Below, one piece after another: positions 1-6,301 of a stretch of DNA of 12,842 bases. The stretch is from JBEKEX01 sp050013615 (GTDB taxonomy: Bacteria > Chloroflexota > Anaerolineae > Anaerolineales > Anaerolineaceae): assembly GCA_050013615.1 (NCBI GenBank), contig JBEKEX010000054.1, positions 1-12,842 on the forward strand, written 5' to 3'. Made by a program: the position numbers and the translations under genes. The notes below the pieces were generated by a model. It had not been told where the DNA came from and searched no databases. It worked only from the letters and a program-made list of their open reading frames with translations. How positions within the stretch are numbered: position 1 is the stretch's first letter; each line of letters begins with the position of its first letter.

Positions 1-2
1 AT

Positions 3-554
3 AACATGGCCAACAGCAACAATTGGCCAACCGACTCCAACGAATACAGTTCCATCACCTTCAAGAACGGCGAGATGCTCCTCACCGGCTTGACAACTTC
101 ATACGGCTGGCGCTTGTCGACCACCGCGGGCGTGCTGTCCAATTTCTACCTGGAGATGACCTCTAGCTTCGATGCATGCAGCGGCGATGACAGCATGGGG
201 CTTTTCTTCCGCGTGCCCGATCAAGCCTTGGCCGACCGCGGCTATCTCTTCGGCCTCACCTGCAGCGGCGAATATTACCTCAAGCGCTGGGACGCCACCG
301 TCAATGCCCCCACCGGCACCATGAACACCCTGGCTATGCCCCACGCCACCGCCGCCTACCTGCCCAACCAGCTTAACCGCATCGGCGTTCTGGCCACCGA
401 CAATAACATCAAGCTGTACATCAACGGCACGCTGGTGAACGAGGTAGCCGACAACGTTTGGACGCGCGGCTATTTCGGGGTTTTCGTAAAAGGGACTGAG
501 ACCACCAACTTGCTCATCCATGTTACCAACGTCAGTTATTGGTCCTTCAAATAG
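3..554 (+). CDS. C-terminal part of a ConA-like/LamG-type beta-sandwich protein (5' partial)
   Basis: About 183 residues are visible and the frame is still open at the left edge, so this is most likely the tail of a longer gene; the first Met (position 6) need not be the start, and no ribosome binding site can be judged. The sequence alternates short hydrophobic strands with polar turns. The central part, SMGLFFRVPD then RGYLFGLTCSGEYYLKRWD, and the late IKLYINGTLVNEV and GYFGVFVKG have the look of concanavalin A-like/laminin-G folds that occur at the ends of bacterial surface or secreted proteins and often bind sugar. No catalytic motif and no membrane segment is visible in this part. The gene ends 26 bases before a strong terminator and the next gene has its own promoter candidate, so the two are separate units. 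The fold assignment is inference from pattern; no specific ligand can be named. Confidence 0.6.
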   Translation, partial: NMANSNNWPTDSNEYSSITFKNGEMLLTGLTTSYGWRLSTTAGVLSNFYLEMTSSFDACSGDDSMGLFFRVPDQALADRGYLFGLTCSGEYYLKRWDATVNAPTGTMNTLAMPHATAAYLPNQLNRIGVLATDNNIKLYINGTLVNEVADNVWTRGYFGVFVKGTETTNLLIHVTNVSYWSFK

Positions 555-579
555 ATAAGAACAAATCATTTTAAAACCA

Positions 580-612
580 GCGGAGGCACCAACCCTGCCT
601 CCGCTTTATTTT
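580..612 (+). terminator. Rho-independent terminator after the ConA-like gene
   Basis: A perfect 9-bp stem GCGGAGGCA (580-588) / TGCCTCCGC (596-604) with a 7-base loop is followed by TTTATTTT (605-612). It lies 25 bases after the stop codon of the upstream gene and before the next gene's -10 candidate, so it closes the first transcription unit. Confidence 0.9.
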
Positions 613-653
613 CACGAGATCCTAAAAGCCCCTCCTTTTGAAAAACAAACGAC

Positions 654-672
654 TATAATAAAGGCCAGGTGA
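654..672 (+). promoter_or_regulatory. -10 box and ribosome binding site of the LysM/M23 peptidase gene
   Basis: A perfect TATAAT lies at 654-659 and AGGTGA (667-672) lies six bases before the ATG at 679. A start of transcription about seven bases after the -10 gives a leader of only about a dozen bases. No -35 stands at the usual 17-bp distance; TTGAAA at 638-643 is too close (10 bp). The ribosome binding site favours ATG 679 over the in-frame TTG at 673. Confidence 0.4.
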
Positions 673-678
673 TTGACC

Positions 679-2103
679 ATGTTGAAAAAAGCTGCTGCCA
701 TTCTCATTGCCTTGACCATCATCGCCTTGCCGTGTGCAACTCCTGTCCATGCGCAGGACGACAACCCCCCGGTCTACATCGTCCAACCCGGCGACACACT
801 GAACGTCATCGCCGATAAATTCGGCGTTTCCGTCTCGGATATCATCGCCGCCAATGATATTACCAATCCAAATTTGATCAGCGCCGGCACGCAGTTGACT
901 ATCCCGGGGTTGCAGGGAGTGCATGGCGTTCTCACCACCAGCACGGTGCAACTCGGCGACAACCTGACCAGTCTCAGCATGCAGTATGGGCTATCCACCG
1001 ACACATTGATCCGTCTCAATCGCATCACGTCACCCTCCGAGATCTATGCCGGCTCGAGTCTCATCCTGCCGCAGCAATCCACCCAACAAACCAACGCCTT
1101 GGCAGCCATCTCAAACCAAAGTAGGGGAACGATGCTGGAAAATGCCGTCCTGGCGGGTATGAACCCTTGGGCGTTGGCGCAAACCAACAGCATGCAAAAC
1201 AACTGGGACGTCCTCGCCGGCCAATCTCTGTATTACCACCCTGCTTCCACCGCGCAGCAGACCAGCGTGGTTTCGGCGCAGGTCAAGCAGATCTCCATCT
1301 CTCCGCTGCCCCTCGTCCAGGGAGACACCGAGGAGATCAAGATCACTACGTCTCAACCGACTGACTTCACGGGCACGCTGGACGGCCACGACTTGCACTT
1401 CTTCCAGTCCGGCGACAATGAGTACGTGGCCTTGCAGGGCATCGCCGTGGATGCCCAGACCGGCCTGGCAGGCTTGCAGATCACCGGTAAGGGCCAGGAC
1501 GGCAACACCTTCGACGTCGAACAACAACTGCTGTTGGAAGCCGGCAACTTCGTCAAATACACTGGCTCGCTGGAAGTCGATCCCTCCACCATCGATCCCA
1601 AAGTGACCGGACCGGAGAATGATCAGGTGCTGGCAGCCGTGACCCCCGCCACAGCGGATAAGCTGTGGGACGGTCAGTGGCAGCATCCCCTGGTAGCAAC
1701 CGCACCCTACACCCTGCAGGATTGCATGATGTCACCTTTTGGCGCCTGGCGTACGTACAACAACACCTTTTCCTCCTATCATGCCGGCGTCGATCTCGCC
1801 GTGTGCTCGAACGGTGCAGATGGCACGACCATCTATGCCGCAGCAGCGGGCACGGTCGTGTTCACCGGTTTGCTCACCGTGCGCGGCAATGCCACCATCA
1901 TCGATCACGGCTGGGGCGTCTATAGCGCTTATTACCACCAATCGCAGATCAACGTAAAAGTGGGCGACCACGTGACCGCTGGCCAGGCCATCGGCATCAT
2001 GGGCGCCACCGGGCGCGTGACCGGGCCGCATTTGCACTTCGAAGTATGGGTAAACCAGGTGACCGTGCAGCCCTGGGACTGGCTGAATAACACCTATCCG
2101 TAA
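679..2103 (+). CDS. Secreted LysM-domain M23 peptidoglycan endopeptidase
   Basis: This 474-residue exported murein hydrolase should bind cell-wall glycan through LysM and cut peptide cross-links with a zinc peptidase domain. A signal peptide spans about residues 1-25 (KK, a long hydrophobic run, then VHA before Q26). LysM 1 is at about 33-76 (YIVQPGDTL ... LISAGTQLTIP). LysM 2 is at about 88-131 (VQLGDNLTSLSMQYGLS ... LILP). A degenerate third repeat (NPWALAQTN ... VLAGQSLYYHP) follows. A roughly 150-residue middle region has no clear family. The M23 domain is at about 350-474 with all signature residues: H368-x3-D372, H420 in the YYH segment, and H451-L-H453. In this family the first His, the Asp and the last His bind zinc, and the other two His act in catalysis. 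The set is complete, so the enzyme should be active, unlike the degenerate M23 proteins that serve only as amidase activators. The gene stands alone. Confidence 0.92.
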   Translation: MLKKAAAILIALTIIALPCATPVHAQDDNPPVYIVQPGDTLNVIADKFGVSVSDIIAANDITNPNLISAGTQLTIPGLQGVHGVLTTSTVQLGDNLTSLSMQYGLSTDTLIRLNRITSPSEIYAGSSLILPQQSTQQTNALAAISNQSRGTMLENAVLAGMNPWALAQTNSMQNNWDVLAGQSLYYHPASTAQQTSVVSAQVKQISISPLPLVQGDTEEIKITTSQPTDFTGTLDGHDLHFFQSGDNEYVALQGIAVDAQTGLAGLQITGKGQDGNTFDVEQQLLLEAGNFVKYTGSLEVDPSTIDPKVTGPENDQVLAAVTPATADKLWDGQWQHPLVATAPYTLQDCMMSPFGAWRTYNNTFSSYHAGVDLAVCSNGADGTTIYAAAAGTVVFTGLLTVRGNATIIDHGWGVYSAYYHQSQINVKVGDHVTAGQAIGIMGATGRVTGPHLHFEVWVNQVTVQPWDWLNNTYP

Positions 2104-2117
2104 GCCACTGAGTCCGA

Positions 2118-2153
2118 ACGGCGGCTGCGTCCGCGTATGATAATTTTGTTATT
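2118..2153 (+). terminator. Possible weak terminator after the LysM/M23 gene
   Basis: ACGgCGG (2118-2124) can pair with CCGCGT (2131-2136) around a 6-base loop, with one bulged G. It begins 15 bases after the stop codon. The following stretch (ATGATAATTTTGTTATT) is T-rich but not a clean T tract, so this may be weak or fortuitous. Confidence 0.3.
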
Positions 2154-2269
2154 AGTCTTGAAGTGGCAGGGGATCCAATCTCTCGGCCCAATGTTTCCGT
2201 AAGAAACTCTCGGAAAAAACCACAGTCCTATTCATTTTCAACAACTTATTTTTCGTAACCTCAAAGTCT

Positions 2270-2821
2270 TTATCTTCTGTGGCTTAGTCTCATTAAAACT
2301 GCATATGCTTGCTCTAGAGTACCGCCACATGGGGCTAACCATTCAGGAGGATTGTTTGGATCAACTGAAAACCATGCGGTTTCCCTACCCCCAGAACCTG
2401 TATGCTGTCCCATATGTCCAATCACATATTGTCTTAAAATCGCTTTGCTAACAACCCAGCAATGAGCTTGGTGGGGGGATATTCCTAAGCATATCGAATA
2501 TTCATAATTCTGATCTCGAATCTGTTGGAATTTATAAATTCCAGTCTCCCACAACGTCGAAAACTTTATTTCGACCCTGTGTCCATTTACCTGCATATCG
2601 GCTTCGCTATCAAGACACCTATCAACTGATTGGCCTTTTAAAGCGCACCACTGATAGATCAAATGCTTGCCTAACTTTCCTTTGGATCCCGGAGGTAGTT
2701 TCAATACCCATTCAAAAGGACTTCCAGCCCAGGCAGCATAGTCGGCTTCCAGATCGCCTTTTATATAGTCAGCTGCCGTTGCGAGTAGAGTGAAATCAGA
2801 TGATTGATCAGGTAATGTCAT
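2270..2821 (-). CDS. Putative type II restriction endonuclease (PD-(D/E)xK-like), paralogue of the methyltransferase's C-terminal module
   Basis: This 183-residue protein is not recognised by name. It aligns along its whole length with residues 345-516 of the methyltransferase encoded 20 bases upstream: both have SPFEWVL-LP, KGKLG, a WC pair, IKFSTLW, GIYKFQQI, ICLGISP and AHCWV. In this free copy D75 is followed by E84-I85-K86 within a short hairpin-like segment (ADMQVNGHRVEIKFS). This matches the D ... ExK signature of PD-(D/E)xK nucleases. Together with the methyltransferase neighbour it suggests the restriction partner. No strong Shine-Dalgarno stands before ATG 2821 (AGGA is about 18 bases away). 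The frame is open a little further upstream but has no ATG/GTG/TTG there. Translation may depend on the methyltransferase gene ahead. Base composition is AT-rich like its partner. It could instead be a non-catalytic specificity or accessory protein; nuclease activity is inference. Confidence 0.7.
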   Translation of the reverse strand: MTLPDQSSDFTLLATAADYIKGDLEADYAAWAGSPFEWVLKLPPGSKGKLGKHLIYQWCALKGQSVDRCLDSEADMQVNGHRVEIKFSTLWETGIYKFQQIRDQNYEYSICLGISPHQAHCWVVSKAILRQYVIGHMGQHTGSGGRETAWFSVDPNNPPEWLAPCGGTLEQAYAVLMRLSHRR

Positions 2822-2841
2822 AGTTTCAGGTAGCCATTTTC

Positions 2842-4392
2842 CTAGGATGATGACTTCTTTTGAGACTTCAGTATTCCTAATGCTTGGTCAAGTGATCCCC
2901 CGTAATCTTTTGCCCATTCGGGAATGGCTTTAGGATTAATTGATATCCAATATTCAGCACCATTTGCACCTTTATGCTGGGGTTTACCGTGCTCGATTGC
3001 ATAATCCTTCTTGAAAACCCAACAATGTGCTTCGAAAGGAGAAATTCCAAGACATATTAGATAGTCATAACCTTTGCTTTTAATCTGTTGAAATTTGTAA
3101 ATTCCACTTGTCCAAAGCGTTGAAAATTTAATTGCATAACGGATGCCATTGAATACAAGAGCTTCGCTTGAATCACCTCCACGTTCTGGGAAAAGTCCTT
3201 GACTTGAACACCAAGATGCGACCAACTTTCCGCCCAATTTCCCCTTCTTACGGGCAGGCAACTGCAACACCCATTCGAAAGGGCTGTTTTTCCATAAGTT
3301 ACTTAACTCTTCCAAATCTTTTTGAAGATAACTGGCTGTTGAGGCAAGCATCCGAAAATCCGGTGCTTCCTTAGGAATAATTTCTTCTATTTGGTTCTCC
3401 ATCTCCTGGTTATCAGAAATCAAATCACTTTGGTAGGGGGTTGGATCAAAGCCCTCCCATTGGATCTCCTTAATCCCAGTGAACCTTTTGGCCATTACCT
3501 CCATTGAGGCAGGATTATTATCGATGAGAATAAACTCTCTTCCAAATGCTAAACAACTCTCTCCTACTGTTCCGCTGCCAGCAAAAAAATCCATCACAAC
3601 CCCGGCAGGGTTGGATGATGCAAGAATAATTCTGTCTATTAGACGGCGTGGTTTTTGGGTCGGATACCCTAAGCGTTCCCTGCTATTTGTACCGACTATA
3701 GTTTGCCACCATGTATCAGTATTTCGCATTCCTACATATGGCCAAAACCACATATCTGTAGGAAACTTCCCTTTCTCTGCTTTTTCTGGACCCACAAGTC
3801 CCGGAGCCATATATCGCTCGCGATCAATTTCACTTGTATTGAAAATATAATTCTTCTTGTCTTTCACATAAAAAAGAATATTGTCGTGCTTAGCTGGCCA
3901 TCTTGATTTCGCCCTACCTCCGAAGTCATAGGCCCAAATAATTTCGTTTAAAAAATTCTCCCTTCCGAAGATGTTATCAAGTAAGACCTTGCAATAATGA
4001 ACTTCGCGATAGTCAATATGAAAATAAAGACTTCCATTAGGTTTTAATAACCTTTTAGCTTCGATCAGGCGGGGCCTAAGGAATCCTTCTAAAAAATAAG
4101 TGCTACTATGAGGTGCAATAAGAGCATGAGCTTGCCGAATCTCTCTAGTTACTACTCCTTCAGTATCAAGATTAAAAGAATCCTGATATGCTTTGGTGCC
4201 TAATTCAATTGTTTGATAACTGTTTCCTTGGAACCCTTTTCGATCCCCGTTTTCAGAGCGGATGGTTTTTATAGTTTTGCGTGATTGAGTTTTCCCAGTA
4301 TTAAAAGGGGGATCGATATAAATCAAGTCAACCGATTCATCAGGGAATGTCTTTAATACAGGCAAATTATCGCCAAAATAAATGCGATTCAT
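2842..4392 (-). CDS. Beta-class N6-adenine DNA methyltransferase fused to a degenerate nuclease-like module
   Basis: This 516-residue protein has two parts. Residues 1 to about 310 are a SAM-dependent DNA methyltransferase: the catalytic motif DPPF at 27-30 precedes the SAM-binding FAGSGT at 270-275, with TQKP shortly before the latter. That order is the beta class, and DPPF points to adenine-N6 methylation. A linker rich in acidic residues leads to a C-terminal module (345-516) homologous to the free-standing protein encoded downstream. In this fused copy the D is absent and the E of ExK is alanine (A420-I421-K422; codon GCA), so any ancestral nuclease site is dead. The module may serve in target recognition or dimerisation. 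The start at 4392 gives the usual MNRIYFGDNL opening, although the ribosome binding site is weak. An extended -10 and a palindrome lie just upstream. The sequence is AT-rich compared with the chromosome around it, so it is probably horizontally acquired. Confidence 0.9.
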   Translation of the reverse strand: MNRIYFGDNLPVLKTFPDESVDLIYIDPPFNTGKTQSRKTIKTIRSENGDRKGFQGNSYQTIELGTKAYQDSFNLDTEGVVTREIRQAHALIAPHSSTYFLEGFLRPRLIEAKRLLKPNGSLYFHIDYREVHYCKVLLDNIFGRENFLNEIIWAYDFGGRAKSRWPAKHDNILFYVKDKKNYIFNTSEIDRERYMAPGLVGPEKAEKGKFPTDMWFWPYVGMRNTDTWWQTIVGTNSRERLGYPTQKPRRLIDRIILASSNPAGVVMDFFAGSGTVGESCLAFGREFILIDNNPASMEVMAKRFTGIKEIQWEGFDPTPYQSDLISDNQEMENQIEEIIPKEAPDFRMLASTASYLQKDLEELSNLWKNSPFEWVLQLPARKKGKLGGKLVASWCSSQGLFPERGGDSSEALVFNGIRYAIKFSTLWTSGIYKFQQIKSKGYDYLICLGISPFEAHCWVFKKDYAIEHGKPQHKGANGAEYWISINPKAIPEWAKDYGGSLDQALGILKSQKKSSS

Positions 4393-4421
4393 GAGATGAA
4401 ATGCTCGCTATGTGAAGTATT

Positions 4422-4435
4422 AGAACTTAAGTTCT
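4422..4435. promoter_or_regulatory. 14-bp perfect palindrome, candidate operator of the restriction-modification genes
   Basis: AGAACTTAAGTTCT is a perfect palindrome centred between 4428 and 4429. It begins two or three bases after the expected transcription start of the methyltransferase promoter, a classical place for a repressor. No control-protein gene is visible beside it, so the binder could be the methyltransferase itself or a host regulator. Confidence 0.5.
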
Positions 4436-4443
4436 CTATGTTG

Positions 4444-4452
4444 ATTATATCA
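4444..4452 (-). promoter_or_regulatory. Extended -10 promoter for the methyltransferase-endonuclease operon
   Basis: Read on the minus strand, 4452 to 4444 is TGATATAAT: a perfect TATAAT preceded by TGn, the extended -10 form that can work without a -35. No good -35 stands 16-18 bp upstream. The predicted start near 4437 gives a leader of about 45 bases. TTGAT/ATCAA (4441-4445 / 4449-4453) also form a small inverted repeat over the box. Confidence 0.55.
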
Positions 4453-4636
4453 AATTTTTGGTTCTACAGTGGTAAGTCTATCATAATTATTTTACCTTGA
4501 CATCAAATTTAAATCTTCAGAACACAAACAAATTGAATCAAATAAAAACCATATTCCTAAATGGAAGAGTGCTAAAATCTTTCCATCAATAATATGTAAA
4601 TTTCCAAAACCGACCATTATACATAGAAATTCTCAA

Positions 4637-4744
4637 GAGCTGGAACTGGGGCGCCGCTTCATCCTGACCGACAACAACCCGCAGGCGCTGCAGGTGATGG
4701 CGCAACGCTTTGCCGACCAAACCGATATCGAATGGCACGATTAG
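4637..4744 (+). pseudogene. C-terminal remnant of a second, resident DNA methyltransferase
   Basis: The plus strand reads ELELGRRFILTDNNPQALQV followed by MAQRFADQTDIEWHD and TAG (4742-4744). This lines up residue by residue with the segment just after FAGSGT in the complete methyltransferase on the other strand (GREFILIDNNPASMEVMAKRF ... IQWEG). It is a different gene, because it is GC-rich like the chromosome and its codons differ strongly. No DPPF or FAGSGT part exists on this strand anywhere in the window. Upstream of about 4636 the frame runs into AT-rich sequence without family resemblance. The remnant ends 13 bases before the AlkD-like gene, so the intact gene probably headed that operon. 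It has no start and is very probably non-functional. Confidence 0.8.
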
Positions 4745-4757
4745 CCCCGGAGGGATG

Positions 4758-5456
4758 ATGACCCGTAGAACCGTAACGTCTGACGAGATCATGCAACAGC
4801 TCGAGGCCCTGGCCGACCCGGACGTGCGGAAAGGCCAGGCGCACTTCGGCATCACCGCGGCGAAGCCGCTGGGCATTGCCCTCCCCAAGCTGCGCACCCT
4901 GGCCAAGGGCGTTCGCGACCACGACCTGGCTCAGCAACTATGGGCAACCGGCATCCACGAAGCCCGCATCCTGGCCAGCATGATGGACGACCCCAAGCTG
5001 GTTACGTTTGAACAGATGAACGCCTGGGTGAAGGACTTCGATTCCTGGGACGTATGCGACCAGGTATGCGACAACCTGTTCTGCCACACTGCTTTCGCCG
5101 TCGATGCGGCGCGGGATTGGGTGCAGCATGATGAAGAATTCGTGCGCCGGGCCGGGTTCGTGATGATGACCATGCTGTCCTGGAAGCGGGACGACCTGCC
5201 GGATGAGCTCTTCCTTGAATTTTTGGACACTGTCCGCCGCTACGCCACCGACGAGCGTAACTTCGTCAAGAAAGCGGTCAACTGGGCGCTGCGTCGCATC
5301 GCCAAGCGCAACGCGCGGCTGTTCGAGGCGGCTGTGACCACTGCAAAGGAATTGCAGCAATCCGATTCGAGCACGGCGCGCTGGATCGCCAACGATGCCC
5401 TGCGCGAGTTCGCAAAATCCGATAAAGGCAAACCGGAGTCCCATGATACCGAATGA
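4758..5456 (+). CDS. AlkD-like HEAT-repeat DNA glycosylase (DNA alkylation repair protein)
   Basis: This 232-residue protein belongs to the AlkD/COG4912 family, helical-repeat glycosylases that remove bulky or cationic alkylated bases such as 3- and 7-methyl purines to start base excision repair. The family signature is present: W97-x3-D101 in DSWDVCDQV has the same spacing as the catalytic W/D pair of Bacillus AlkD, R130/R131 lie in VRRAGFVMM, and W176 in the FVKKAVNWALRRI helix matches the second conserved Trp and following Arg region. GGAGGG (4749-4754) abuts tandem ATGs at 4755 and 4758; the second has the better spacing. It follows the methyltransferase remnant by 13 bases and overlaps the next gene by 14 bases, so it was the middle gene of an operon. 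Its original promoter was probably lost with the front of the remnant, and I see no convincing replacement. Confidence 0.88.
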   Translation: MTRRTVTSDEIMQQLEALADPDVRKGQAHFGITAAKPLGIALPKLRTLAKGVRDHDLAQQLWATGIHEARILASMMDDPKLVTFEQMNAWVKDFDSWDVCDQVCDNLFCHTAFAVDAARDWVQHDEEFVRRAGFVMMTMLSWKRDDLPDELFLEFLDTVRRYATDERNFVKKAVNWALRRIAKRNARLFEAAVTTAKELQQSDSSTARWIANDALREFAKSDKGKPESHDTE

Positions 5457-6234
5457 TGATGCCCCCATCCTGGAGTTCGACGCGGACAGCGCGCCGATCC
5501 TCAACCCGCAATCTCAACCTGTGATAAATGAGCCCCTGCCTGCACGGGGTGTGCTGTGCTTCTTCCAGGAAGTGATCGACCGCCTGATTGCCGATAACAA
5601 ACTGATCAAGATCGGCTGGAAGCGTTCCGAGATGGGACCCCAACCTATTTACAAGCTCGAGCAGGACGGACAGCCGGTCTTCGTCATGCACCCCGGTGTG
5701 GGAGCGCCCCTGGCTGCAGGTTTTTTGGAGGAACTGATAGCCAATGGGGCACGCGGTGTGCTGGCCTGCGGCGGCTGCGGTGTGCTCTCCAAGGAGATTG
5801 CTGCCGGGCACGCGGTTATCCTCACCAGTGCGGTGCGCGATGAAGGCACTTCCTATCATTATCTGCCGCCCTCGCGCGAGGTGGCAAGTAGCGAGTTGGC
5901 CGTGACCGCCCTGGTGCAAACGCTGAGCGACCACGGCGTGCCGTTCATCCTAGGCAAGAGTTGGACCACCGACGGGCTGTACCGCGAGACGGAAGCCAAA
6001 CGCGCCCGGCGCATGGCCGAAGGTTGCGTGGTGGTGGAGATGGAAGCCGCGGCGTTCTTCGCCGTGGCGCAGCACCGCGAGGTACAGTTCGGGCAAGTGG
6101 TCTACGGCGGCGATTTGGTGGTGCCGGAGGGCTGGGACCGGCGCAGTTGGGACAAGCGTCTCGACGTGCGCGAGGAATTATTCTGGCTGACGGTCGAAGC
6201 CGCGGCCAGGATGCCACTCGACCCACCGGTGTAA
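5443..6234 (+). CDS. Nucleoside phosphorylase family protein (uridine phosphorylase-like)
   Basis: This 263-residue protein belongs to the PNP/UDP family that cleaves nucleosides with phosphate to a base and ribose-1-phosphate (COG2820-like). Features seen are the glycine-rich segment GARGVLACGGCGVL, the conserved DEGTSYHYLPPSREV stretch, and the nucleoside-binding VVEMEAAAFF with M200-E201, the ME pair that contacts ribose in this family, followed by a late GGDLV. The start ATG 5443 has GGAG at 5435-5438 and lies inside the last codons of the AlkD-like gene, a 14-base overlap that implies coupled translation. An upstream in-frame start at 5395 has no such support. A strong terminator follows the stop. 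Base specificity (uridine or a purine) cannot be read from the sequence. Pairing with AlkD suggests salvage next to base excision repair, but this is inference. Confidence 0.85.
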   Translation: MIPNDDAPILEFDADSAPILNPQSQPVINEPLPARGVLCFFQEVIDRLIADNKLIKIGWKRSEMGPQPIYKLEQDGQPVFVMHPGVGAPLAAGFLEELIANGARGVLACGGCGVLSKEIAAGHAVILTSAVRDEGTSYHYLPPSREVASSELAVTALVQTLSDHGVPFILGKSWTTDGLYRETEAKRARRMAEGCVVVEMEAAAFFAVAQHREVQFGQVVYGGDLVVPEGWDRRSWDKRLDVREELFWLTVEAAARMPLDPPV

Positions 6235-6257
6235 AGAGCGCTATCTTTAAAAGCAAT

Positions 6258-6284
6258 GCCGCGGACTTCGCCCGCGGCGTTTTT
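6258..6284. terminator. Rho-independent terminator between the nucleoside phosphorylase gene and lipA
   Basis: GCCGCGG (6258-6264) and CCGCGGC (6272-6278) form a perfect 7-bp GC stem with a 7-base loop, followed on the plus strand by GTTTTTG. It ends the alkylation-repair operon. On the minus strand the stem is followed by ATTGCTTTTAAAG, so it may also stop transcription from lipA, whose stop codon is about 24 bases away. Confidence 0.88.
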
Positions 6285-6301
6285 GTTCAACCCTAAATCG
6301 C

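Larger units (their letters stand above)
2190..4636. other. AT-rich, probably acquired restriction-modification island
   Basis: From about 2190 to 4636 the bases and the third codon positions turn visibly AT-rich (runs such as ATAAATTCC and GAAAATATAA), while genes on both sides favour G/C at third positions. The shift is sharp on the right, where AT-rich non-coding DNA meets a GC-rich methyltransferase remnant at about 4630-4640. On the left it is gradual between 2137 and 2210. The island holds two minus-strand genes and about 200 bp of apparently non-coding DNA (about 4455-4636). I see no transposase, integrase, clear terminal inverted repeats or target duplication at the edges. Transfer by homologous or illegitimate recombination is the simplest inference. 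Confidence 0.6.

Noticed and set aside
2214..2282. CCACAG / CTGTGG pair followed by TTTTTT on the minus strand after the endonuclease gene
   Set aside because: The loop would be about 51 bases and one arm lies in the coding end, so it is not a convincing intrinsic terminator.
4497..4502. Plus-strand TTGACA that might drive the alkD-like operon
   Set aside because: No acceptable -10 at 16-18 bp downstream.
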